Source: Synergistaceae bacterium
GTDB lineage: Bacteria > Synergistota > Synergistia > Synergistales > Synergistaceae
NCBI GenBank assembly: GCA_030539135.1
Contig: JAUNSQ010000027.1
Span: 1-13,526 of the forward strand
Length of the DNA stretch: 13,526 nt
Direction of reading: 5' to 3'
Part shown: in pieces, positions 6,987 through 13,474 of the stretch
How the letters are laid out: each line of letters starts with the position of its first letter
Numbering within the stretch: the first letter of the stretch is position 1
Position numbers and translations under genes: made by a program
Notes under the pieces: model-generated
Databases searched by the model: none
What the model saw: only the letters and a program-made list of their open reading frames with translations
What the model was told of the DNA's origin: nothing

Positions 6987-7754
6987 GTGAGAGTTGAGAG
7001 ACGAGGCAGCGTCGCAATAATCACGATGAACAGCCCTAAGAGCTTGAACTCGCTCACGCCGGACATGTGCGCAGTGCTCTGCGGTGCGGTCGCCTCATGC
7101 GAGTGCGACGAAGCGGTACGCGCCGTCGTCGTTACTGGGACGGGCAGGGCGTTCTGCGCCGGAGGCGACCTCCACACTATAGCCTCGCTGCACGACGACC
7201 GCGAAGCCGCGAAGGGATATGTGCGATGCGTAGGCAAAGTAGCGTCCGCCATCGCGCACTCTGCTAAGCCGTACATCGCAGCCGTCAACGGCGTGGCGGC
7301 GGGCGCTGGGTTCAACCTCGCCATTGTCTGCGACTTCGTATATGCCGCGTCGAGCGCGGCGTTCACTCAGGCGTTCTCTAGGATAGGGCTTGTCTCCGAC
7401 TGCTGCGGGCACTTTCTGCTGCCCCGCGCCGTTGGGCCGCGTGTCGCGAAGAGCCTCATGCTGCTGCCGGAGAAGCTGACCGCCGCCGACGCGCTCAGGC
7501 TTGGACTGGTGGGTGCCGTGGTCGACGACGACGAGCTTGAAAGAAAAGTAATGGAAGTCGCGGAGAAATTAGCGAAACAGCCGCCGCTAGCCGTCAAATA
7601 CAGCAAGAAGCTGCTCAATAATTTATCCGAGTTCGACGAGATTATGCGGCAGGAAGAAGAGATTCAAGCGGAGCTCATCACGAGCGAAGACTGCCGCGAA
7701 GGCATCAAAGCATTCTTCGAGAAACGCGAACCGATGTTTGGAGGAAGAAGCTAA
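6987..7754 (+). CDS. enoyl-CoA hydratase/isomerase (crotonase) family protein, PaaG-like; start disturbed by an amber codon
   Basis: The open frame from GTG 6987 encodes 255 aa and covers almost a full crotonase domain. Visible parts are VAIITMN (9-15), the first oxyanion-hole segment GRAFCAGGDL (53-62), the second GVAAGAGFNLA (102-112) and FTQAFSRIGLVSDCCGHFLLPRAVG (126-150). The QAF..IGLV.D pattern, with Asp138 and no Glu at the two positions used by typical hydratases, resembles PaaG-type isomerases, so isomerisation of an unsaturated or ring-derived acyl-CoA is likelier than hydration. The substrate cannot be deduced. The best start would be ATG 6966, preceded by GAGGAG, but TAG at 6975-6977 interrupts that frame after M-D-S; the frame then continues D-S-L into the GTG. 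Use of GTG 6987 lacks a nearby ribosome binding site. The gene may therefore be a recent nonsense mutant or weakly translated. Confidence 0.82.
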   Translation: MRVERRGSVAIITMNSPKSLNSLTPDMCAVLCGAVASCECDEAVRAVVVTGTGRAFCAGGDLHTIASLHDDREAAKGYVRCVGKVASAIAHSAKPYIAAVNGVAAGAGFNLAIVCDFVYAASSAAFTQAFSRIGLVSDCCGHFLLPRAVGPRVAKSLMLLPEKLTAADALRLGLVGAVVDDDELERKVMEVAEKLAKQPPLAVKYSKKLLNNLSEFDEIMRQEEEIQAELITSEDCREGIKAFFEKREPMFGGRS

Positions 7755-7764
7755 AACATACCAC

Positions 7765-7769
7765 GGAGG
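7765..7769 (+). other. orphan ribosome binding site at a recombination junction
   Basis: GGAGG here, 11 nt after the crotonase stop, is followed by GGTGACTTTATAG with no usable ATG; the GTG at 7771 meets TAG after three codons. It looks like the surviving start region of a next gene in the operon, with the gene body replaced by the foreign stretch that follows. This reading is inference. Confidence 0.35.
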
Positions 7770-7776
7770 GGTGACT

Positions 7777-8319
7777 TTATAGCAAGTTGTTTTCTTTGCT
7801 GTATATTAATGGAGAGCGCCCCTCCATGATATAAGCCTCGAAAGCCGCCGCCCACTTCTCATGCGCCTCGCGGTAACGCGGCTTATCCTCCTCGCGCATA
7901 TTCCTGATATCCGACAGATCCATATCCAGAATGCCAAGAAAATCCAAGGCCGTAACAACATCCTGCTTAATGCCGCTCTCCTGGGCCTCATTAAGCCCGA
8001 AGCGTATCAGGTCCTCAAGCATAAGATGCCCCATCTCGTGGATAAACGTGCTCCTGTCCGAAGACTCAAACAGAGAGACAAGCGCCTTCCCCGTCTCGCG
8101 GTTAAAATTTATCTGCCCGCGCGAGCGTTTATAAAATACGTCGTTTAAATCACTTCTACGCTTGTCAAGAACATTTTCGTCTGGTATATTGCTTGGTAAA
8201 GAGTTCAATGCTTTGGCTATTCCCGGGCGCAATGGTTGCGCAATCTGGCTTAGCCACGTTGAGCTCTTATTTTTGTTTAAATACCTGACGCCCATATCCG
8301 TTAATTCAGGCACAATCAT
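7777..8319 (-). pseudogene. fragment of a phage-type large polyvalent protein with HEMGH metallopeptidase motif
   Basis: The open frame gives 180 aa. Residues 67-104 (RGQINFNRE...STFIHEMGHLMLEDL) carry a zincin-type HExxH site (His94, Glu95, His98), and HEKWAAAFEAYIMEG (153-167) offers a candidate third ligand. From memory, this pairing occurs inside very large prophage and mobile-element proteins, where the EKWA..FEAY..EG helix is followed by more sequence; here it ends after about 13 further residues. ATG 8319 has no ribosome binding site. A TGA 15-18 nt upstream in the same frame interrupts a coding-like continuation. I therefore read it as a decayed fragment truncated at both ends. Base composition shifts to AT-rich in the first 60 codons. 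A small intact protease is a less likely alternative. Confidence 0.55.
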
Positions 8320-8381
8320 ACCATTCTGGAGACATCAATAAATCCATGCGTTGACTATCACTAAAGATTTTTGCACCGTCC

Positions 8382-9056
8382 TTACAATTGTGGTGTGGGC
8401 TTTTCTGGTTCCTTGGTTAAGTCCAGATATTCCTTAGATAATACTATTATTGCGCTGCCATCTGGACTATTCTTTCTCAATCCTACGCCACGTAGAGTTA
8501 AAATGGTTATGCTACCCCCGTCGTCGTTTGCTACAACATGTGTTTTATTTTGCAACACAGCCCCAAAAGCGTTATGAAGCGGTTCAACTGTCTGGGTCGT
8601 GCCTGATATATTCTTTAATACATATTCACGGATATCTTCTATGCGTTTTATATGTGGTAGTATTGTTTCACTTAATGAATCATACCATTCGTATCCAAAA
8701 CTACCAGCGAGCATACGCCCATCTTTTGAAACATAACAAACAATTGGATATTTGTTGGGATCATTACTTATAGCACAATGATATTGAAACCCATCACGTA
8801 TTTTAAAACCGTGACTTTCGACAAACCGCCGATTAAAACTATTTTCTAGATTTGTAAAAGTGACAGTCTTTAATGTATAACCATTCAAGAGGCCGCCTTC
8901 GCGAATTTTATGTGTTGCAGCCTTAAGGATTTCCTCCATTGGAGTCCCAAATGTATATCCATTGAATCCTGTAATATAAGGCGTGGCATAGGCAGAGGAA
9001 ATAAATACAATAGAACACACTAAAATAATAAAAAAGATACCGTGTTTCTTAATCAT
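8382..9056 (-). CDS. secreted protein of unknown function
   Basis: I do not recognise the family. The product is 224 aa and begins with a classical signal peptide: MIKKHG, a hydrophobic core FFIILVCSIVFIS and an AYA cleavage site (22-24), so it should be exported. The mature part (about 25-224) has no transmembrane segment or lipobox, two cysteines (about 94 and 107) that could form a disulfide, and a Lys/Pro-rich end (LTKEPEKPTPQL). The start has a strong GGAGGAG site 7 nt upstream. Its codons are AT-rich, unlike the GC-rich flanking core genes, which suggests acquisition by transfer. It lies immediately upstream of the phage-type fragment on the same strand. It is intact as read, so it may still be expressed. 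Confidence 0.75.
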   Translation of the reverse strand: MIKKHGIFFIILVCSIVFISSAYATPYITGFNGYTFGTPMEEILKAATHKIREGGLLNGYTLKTVTFTNLENSFNRRFVESHGFKIRDGFQYHCAISNDPNKYPIVCYVSKDGRMLAGSFGYEWYDSLSETILPHIKRIEDIREYVLKNISGTTQTVEPLHNAFGAVLQNKTHVVANDDGGSITILTLRGVGLRKNSPDGSAIIVLSKEYLDLTKEPEKPTPQL

Positions 9057-9133
9057 TAGACATCTCCTCCTAGTAGTATGATGATAATATAACTATTATA
9101 GCAATATTATAAACACAGTTTTCCCGCAAGTAA

Positions 9134-9187
9134 AATCGGAAGGATAGCAACGGAAATATATATTATTCCGAGGTTATCCTTCCGATT
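9134..9187. repeat. 54-nt composite palindrome, possible bidirectional terminator or palindromic repeat unit
   Basis: AATCGGAAGGATA (9134-9146) and TATCCTTCCGATT (9175-9187) are perfect 13-base inverted arms. Nested inside them, CGGAA (9151-9155) pairs with TTCCG (9166-9170) around a 10-nt AT loop. G9147-T9174 (wobble) and C9148-G9173 extend the outer stem. On the minus strand the structure is followed by TTTAC, so it can terminate the transcript of the gene ending at 9238. Its size and two-part design also resemble dispersed palindromic repeats. Confidence 0.6.
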
Positions 9188-9237
9188 ATTTGTTTGTATG
9201 TGTGCCGACAATGAAGAAAGCCTAAACGGGCCCTTAG

Positions 9238-9672
9238 TTATTTCAGGGCTTTGAACACGTCGTTGTAATTCTTTAGCTCCAGCGCCCTGCTCCTGACGAA
9301 ATTATACATCCTGTCGGCGCTCTCTATTCTGCTGATGGCCCCGCCTTTGTTCGCGGTATAGAATATGTTCGCCGACGCTTTGGCCTCGGCTTCGCGGAAT
9401 TTTACCCACGCTTTCTGCGACTGTCTCAGGGATTCCTGCCCCTTCTTGCCGAGGCGTCCCATGAGAATTTTGTATTGCTTGTTTAGTTCGGCGTCCCATT
9501 TCTTCGTTCCTGCGGCGGTCACCTCGCACATATCGGCCGTGCTGGTCTTTTCGGCAAGGGCATTCTTGAACCACTCGTCGATGGGGTAGACTTTCTCCGC
9601 CGCGAAGGAGGCCGTGGGAAGCGAGAGCGCCATCAGGCAAAGCGCAAGCAGGAATACATGTTTGATCTTCAT
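9238..9672 (-). CDS. secreted LprI/DUF1311-family protein
   Basis: I place the start at ATG 9672 (144 aa), because AGAAAGGA lies 9 nt upstream; the in-frame TTG 24 nt further up lacks one. The N-terminus is a signal peptide: MKIKH, a hydrophobic LLALCLMALSL core and a cleavage site near ASFA (21-24). The mature domain shows the LprI pattern: a Cys in MCEVTAAG, then DAELNKQYKILMGRLG, then the signature LRQSQKAWVKFREAEAKA. LprI of Mycobacterium is a lysozyme-inhibiting lipoprotein; most bacterial members of this family are uncharacterised envelope proteins. No lipobox is seen here, so it is probably a periplasmic soluble protein. The second conserved Cys common in the family (after REAE) is replaced by Lys/Ala. 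It is transcribed alone, divergently from the AlkD-like gene. Confidence 0.75.
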   Translation of the reverse strand: MKIKHVFLLALCLMALSLPTASFAAEKVYPIDEWFKNALAEKTSTADMCEVTAAGTKKWDAELNKQYKILMGRLGKKGQESLRQSQKAWVKFREAEAKASANIFYTANKGGAISRIESADRMYNFVRSRALELKNYNDVFKALK

Positions 9673-9813
9673 AGTATCGCATCCTTTCTTTAACAAATGA
9701 GATGTGAGTTCGCGTTTCGTACAAATAATTTTACATCTTATTCGGTCTGCAATCTATTCAATTCGTCAATATTATTGTAATGGATATAAATCTGCATTGC
9801 GGGCGACTTTTTC

Positions 9814-9844
9814 TTGTCATTAGCGCGGCATGTGGTAGCATAAT
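9814..9844 (+). promoter_or_regulatory. weak candidate promoter of the AlkD-like gene
   Basis: TTGTCA (9814-9819) and CATAAT (9839-9844) are both 5 of 6 to consensus but lie 19 nt apart, longer than ideal. They sit about 40 nt ahead of the chosen start at 9882. Confidence 0.35.
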
Positions 9845-9881
9845 GTCAAACCAAGCGGAACTAAGAGGAGGCGCGGCAGTT

Positions 9882-10538
9882 ATGTGGTATGACGGATTGT
9901 TCAAAGAGTTAGAGGCGTCGAAAGACCCTGAGCGAGCCGAGAAGATGTCGGCGTACATGAAGGATAAATTTCCGTTCCTCGGTCTCCAGAAGTCGAGGCT
10001 GGACGAGATAATCAAGCCGTATTACAAGGAGAGCCGGAAGGCCGATTTCGACTGGGGGTTCGTCCGCCTCTGCTGGGACAAGCCGTATCGCGAGGCGCAG
10101 TATGTCGCCGTTGGGTATGTGCTGCTCCATCAGAAGAAGTTGGAGAAAGACGACCTCGAAAAGATACACGAGTTCATCGTTGAAAAATCATGGTGGGAGA
10201 CGGTGGACATGCTGGATACCGCGGTCGGAACGATAGTGATGAAATACCCGGAGCTGAAGCAGACGATGCTCGAATGGTCCGTCTCGGACAATTTATGGCT
10301 GCGCCGCGCGGCGATAGATTTTCAGCTCAAGTATAAGGAGCAAACCGACAGAGCCCTGCTGTCACGGATAATACAGAACAACCTCGGAAGCAAAGAGTTC
10401 TTTATCAACAAGGCCGTTGGCTGGAGCCTGCGCGAATACGCTAAAACCAACGGCGATTGGGTGCGGCGGTTCCTCACCGAGTTTGACGACCGTCTCGCGC
10501 CGTTGAGCAAGAGGGAAGCCAGCAAGCATTTGAAGTAG
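9882..10538 (+). CDS. AlkD-like DNA alkylation repair protein (DNA glycosylase family)
   Basis: I chose ATG 9882 (218 aa, MWYDGLFKEL...) because GGAGG precedes it by 10 nt; the open frame extends to 9780, but that part contains no family sequence. The protein is an all-helical HEAT-like repeat protein of the DNA_alkylation family, which removes bulky or cationic alkylated bases without base flipping. The three AlkD active-site residues (Trp109, Asp113, Trp187 in Bacillus cereus) correspond to Trp105 and Asp109 in WWETVDMLD and Trp181 in AVGWSLREYAK. Other family features are KFPFLGLQKSRLDEIIKP (29-46) and the RRAAIDFQ helix. The gene stands alone and converges with the phosphatase gene, whose stop is 23 nt beyond. 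Confidence 0.9.
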   Translation: MWYDGLFKELEASKDPERAEKMSAYMKDKFPFLGLQKSRLDEIIKPYYKESRKADFDWGFVRLCWDKPYREAQYVAVGYVLLHQKKLEKDDLEKIHEFIVEKSWWETVDMLDTAVGTIVMKYPELKQTMLEWSVSDNLWLRRAAIDFQLKYKEQTDRALLSRIIQNNLGSKEFFINKAVGWSLREYAKTNGDWVRRFLTEFDDRLAPLSKREASKHLK

Positions 10539-10560
10539 AAAATTAGACGACGTAAGGCCG

Positions 10561-11736
10561 CTAGTAGTAGTTCTTCTCCACAGTCCTTCCCATCTTTTGC
10601 ATCTGGGCCGCTAGGTCGTCGAGCAGACGCGATTTCACGCGGAGCTCCGTTGGGAAGTCTCCCATGCTGTGCGCTGGGTTGACCGCCTTGCCGATGAAAA
10701 GCTGCAAATTAGTGCATTTGTCTATCAGCATTTTCGCGAGCTGGGACGCCCCGTTTGGCGCGTTTATCTCGTCGATGGTATTCTGCGACGCCGGAGAGTT
10801 CATATATTCGTCCATGAGTTCAAGGACCTTTTTTATCGTGAGTACGCCCTCGGTCACGAGGTCGATGCCTTCTATTGACGCCGTGGGCGGAATATCTAAA
10901 TTGCTGAAGTCGAGGTTGACTTTCAGCTCGCGCCCAAGCTCCCGCGCGAGTATCTGTGAGCTTGTGCCTCCGCATACGATGTGCGGCCCGGCGACGTTCA
11001 TGTAATCCTCAACGAGCTTCTTGTCCTCCCCCTGATCCTTTGGCGGGCCCGAGAAGAGCGCGACCGTCTGCGGGCGCATGACGTGAAGAACGGAAACCGT
11101 TGTGTCGTCGCCTGGCTTGCCGCAGTAGAGGTCTTTGCAGACGCCAAGCACGCCCTGTATCAGCTCAGGCGAAGTCTTTGTCTTCTCGGGAGTCCTTTCA
11201 AGGTAATCGCATACGGACTTCCACCCCCAACCGAAGCTGAGCGTCTCGCCCATGCCCGCCTGGGTCACGCCGTCGCTGACGATTACGAAGGAGTCGCCAG
11301 GCTGCGCCGTGAAGCGGCATTCGCGTATTTGTTTCCCGGCTATATTCTTTTCGTTATAATCAAAAGGCAGATGTCTGCCGCCGCGCATGAGTATGCAGGG
11401 CGGATTGTCGTATTCGACGAGATACCCGCTGCCGTCGCTTGCCACGCGCAGTATCATGAACGTGGAATAAGCGAGCCCACGAACCTTGCATACGGGGAGC
11501 GTGTGCGCTATGGTGTCCACGGTGTCTTCTATCGAGGCCCCTTCGCTGATCATCGTCGATATTATCTTTGATGTGAGGGTGGAGAGGATGTTCGCCTTGA
11601 CGCCGCTGCCGAGCCCGTCGGAGAGCACGAGCAAAGTGTCCTCAGGGGATTTGACTATCTGTACCCTATCCCCGCAGAGCTCTTCGTTCTTTTTGTTGAG
11701 GCTGGCGTAGCAAGCGTCAACGCAGAGGCTTGTCAT
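10561..11736 (-). CDS. SpoIIE/PP2C-type serine/threonine phosphatase linked to the sensory hydrogenase
   Basis: The product is 391 aa. Residues 1-220 form a SpoIIE-type PP2C domain with metal-binding aspartates in GDR (Asp23), LSDGLGSG (Asp40), SDGV (Asp155) and GDDTTV (Asp210, Asp211). It should be a Mn/Mg-dependent Ser/Thr protein phosphatase in the cytoplasm. No transmembrane or receiver domain is present, so its input must come from a partner. Residues 225-391 form a second part with VCGGTSSQILARELGRE (254-270) and IPPTASIEGIDLVTEGVLT (282-300); I do not recognise it. The start overlaps the end of the sensory hydrogenase gene by 20 bp and uses a GGAGG inside it, so the two are translationally coupled. 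Phosphatases of this type beside PAS-containing [FeFe] hydrogenases are known from Clostridia and Thermotogales, which supports a H2- or redox-sensing role. Confidence 0.9.
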   Translation of the reverse strand: MTSLCVDACYASLNKKNEELCGDRVQIVKSPEDTLLVLSDGLGSGVKANILSTLTSKIISTMISEGASIEDTVDTIAHTLPVCKVRGLAYSTFMILRVASDGSGYLVEYDNPPCILMRGGRHLPFDYNEKNIAGKQIRECRFTAQPGDSFVIVSDGVTQAGMGETLSFGWGWKSVCDYLERTPEKTKTSPELIQGVLGVCKDLYCGKPGDDTTVSVLHVMRPQTVALFSGPPKDQGEDKKLVEDYMNVAGPHIVCGGTSSQILARELGRELKVNLDFSNLDIPPTASIEGIDLVTEGVLTIKKVLELMDEYMNSPASQNTIDEINAPNGASQLAKMLIDKCTNLQLFIGKAVNPAHSMGDFPTELRVKSRLLDDLAAQMQKMGRTVEKNYY

Positions 11737-13474
11737 CTTTCTCCTCCGTCGCCCCGTCGTAGATTATTAGATCTTTGAGCTTGGTGAGCGTGACCTTCGT
11801 CTCAGCGGTCGTCTCGCCGAGGAGGCTCGCTATCTCCTGCGCTACTGTCATCTGTTTGTCGATGACTTTCTGCGCCATCTCCATCGTGTCGAGCTTCATC
11901 TTATTAGCCTTGTCGATTTTGCGTTCTGTCTCCGTGATATCCTGTAAGAACGCGACGGCGATGTTCTGCTCCGGCACATATATCATGGTCTGATTGACGA
12001 TTATCCCGCGCATGTCATAGCTGGTCTTCTTCTGCGGTATAGACTTCTGTTCGCCGATAGCTACGGCGAAGTCCACAGGGTCGAGGAAGTCCTTTATCTC
12101 ATGTCCGATTATCTCATTGCGCGGAAGCCCGAAGAGTTTCTGCGCGGCGACGTTGCATTCCTTTATCTTCATCTCGCCGTTGACGGCTATGATGTAGTCG
12201 GGGCTCACGGAGAGAGTGACGTTCGCGAGCGTTTCAGATATTTGGCTCATATACGGCATGCACATATAAAGCTCCGCCTTGCCCTGATAGACGGCAATGG
12301 CCTTGTCGCGACATGTCCTGTAGCCGCAGCTTCCGCAGTTCAGCTCATGCTCGGGCGACGTCTTGCCTATCTGCGCCAGTATCTCGCGTATAGTCTTCTC
12401 GTCTGGGATGTCCTCGCGAAGCGGCTGCGGCTCTATGGCGCGGACGAGCTCCACGCTGTCCACGGCAGGATGCGCCTCTTTGAAGGTCTCCTTGCGCGCC
12501 TCGATGTAACGCTGGAGTTTGAGGGAGAGCCCTATCGGGCGATACTCTGAGCTGATGCGCTCCGGCCCGTTGACGCAGCTTCCATAGCACGCGCTCGCCT
12601 CGACGAAGCAGCCGTGTATCTTTCCGGCCTGCATCTCCTGCAAGAACTCTATAATATCCTGAGTCCCTTGGAGGCTCATAAACGTATATTTCTTTTCGGC
12701 GTCGGAGTTCGGCGAGAGGTTTGCGCGAACGTCGGAGAGTATGCCCTCGAAGACGGGGTATATCTCGGAATATGTCTCGTCGTTGCCGAAAGTCCCTTCT
12801 TCCTGCGCCGCTATCTCTATGCCTTCTTCGTTGAGCCACCTTCCGAGCTGCTTGAAGGTTACGACTCCCGAAATGTGAGGCGTCTTTGCTATTCGCGCCT
12901 CTTCTATCTTGGAAATGCAGGGCGCGAAGAATATTATGTCCGTGTCCTCGCCCCATTTCTTTTTGAGGAGCAGGCCGTGCGTCTCCATCGGGGAGAGAAC
13001 AGGCGCGAGGCTGGGTACGAGTTCTGGAAAATATTTCTGCACAAGGAAGACGACCGACGGACAGCAGGTCGTTATCATGTTGTCCATCGAGCCGGTCTCG
13101 AGTATGCGCGCATACTCCCTCGTAACGGCGTGAGCGCCCATCGAAGTCTCTTCAACAGCGTCGAAGCCGAGCTTCTTGAGCGCCGTCACGATACGGAACC
13201 TGTTCTTTATCCCGAACGACGAGACGTACGACGGCGCGAGGGCCGCTACGGTCTTCTGCGATGGGCTTGACGCCATTGCCTTTATGTCGGATATGTCATG
13301 AATGAGCGATTTCGCCTTCTGCGGACAGTTGCGTATACATCTCCCGCAGAGTATGCAGGCGTCGTCGAGGACCTCTACTTTATCGTCGGAGTATTTTATG
13401 GATTTTACGGGGCAGACTTTGAGACATCTGTAGCAATTTTTGCAGTTGGCTTTCGCGACATGTATATATTTCAT
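11717..13474 (-). CDS. hydS: sensory [FeFe] hydrogenase with PAS domain (group C / HydS type)
   Basis: The product is 585 aa. In order: two [4Fe-4S] ferredoxin motifs (Cys11/14/17/21 and Cys40/43/46/50); an H-cluster domain (about 70-330) with divergent signatures L1 TTCCPS (135-140), L2 APCISKIEEA (184-193, Cys186) and L3 EASACYGSCVNGPE (292-305, Cys296 and Cys300); a further Fe-S domain with Cys380, Cys383, Cys388 and Cys405; a PAS domain (about 415-515, with the FLQDITETE end); and a C-terminal helical, probably coiled-coil segment (516-570). L3 lacks the GGGQP loop of catalytic enzymes, and no NAD(H) module is present. This architecture is that of putative H2-sensing hydrogenases, which pass a signal rather than turn over rapidly. 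The GAGG before ATG 13474 is a modest ribosome binding site. Its start overlaps the preceding gene's stop by 1 nt and its end overlaps the phosphatase gene by 20 nt. Confidence 0.92.
   Translation of the reverse strand: MKYIHVAKANCKNCYRCLKVCPVKSIKYSDDKVEVLDDACILCGRCIRNCPQKAKSLIHDISDIKAMASSPSQKTVAALAPSYVSSFGIKNRFRIVTALKKLGFDAVEETSMGAHAVTREYARILETGSMDNMITTCCPSVVFLVQKYFPELVPSLAPVLSPMETHGLLLKKKWGEDTDIIFFAPCISKIEEARIAKTPHISGVVTFKQLGRWLNEEGIEIAAQEEGTFGNDETYSEIYPVFEGILSDVRANLSPNSDAEKKYTFMSLQGTQDIIEFLQEMQAGKIHGCFVEASACYGSCVNGPERISSEYRPIGLSLKLQRYIEARKETFKEAHPAVDSVELVRAIEPQPLREDIPDEKTIREILAQIGKTSPEHELNCGSCGYRTCRDKAIAVYQGKAELYMCMPYMSQISETLANVTLSVSPDYIIAVNGEMKIKECNVAAQKLFGLPRNEIIGHEIKDFLDPVDFAVAIGEQKSIPQKKTSYDMRGIIVNQTMIYVPEQNIAVAFLQDITETERKIDKANKMKLDTMEMAQKVIDKQMTVAQEIASLLGETTAETKVTLTKLKDLIIYDGATEEKDDKPLR

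Noticed and set aside
9780..9881. 34-codon N-terminal extension of the AlkD-like protein, which includes a hydrophobic stretch that could mimic a signal peptide
   Set aside because: No ribosome binding site precedes ATG 9780, whereas GGAGG precedes ATG 9882. The extension contains the likely promoter, and a DNA repair enzyme would not be exported.
10981..12956. long open frames antisense to or overlapping the phosphatase and hydS genes (10981-11571 plus; 12614-13270 plus; 12345-12956 minus)
   Set aside because: These are alternative-frame readings of genes with intact catalytic and cluster-binding motifs. They lack ribosome binding sites and recognisable products.
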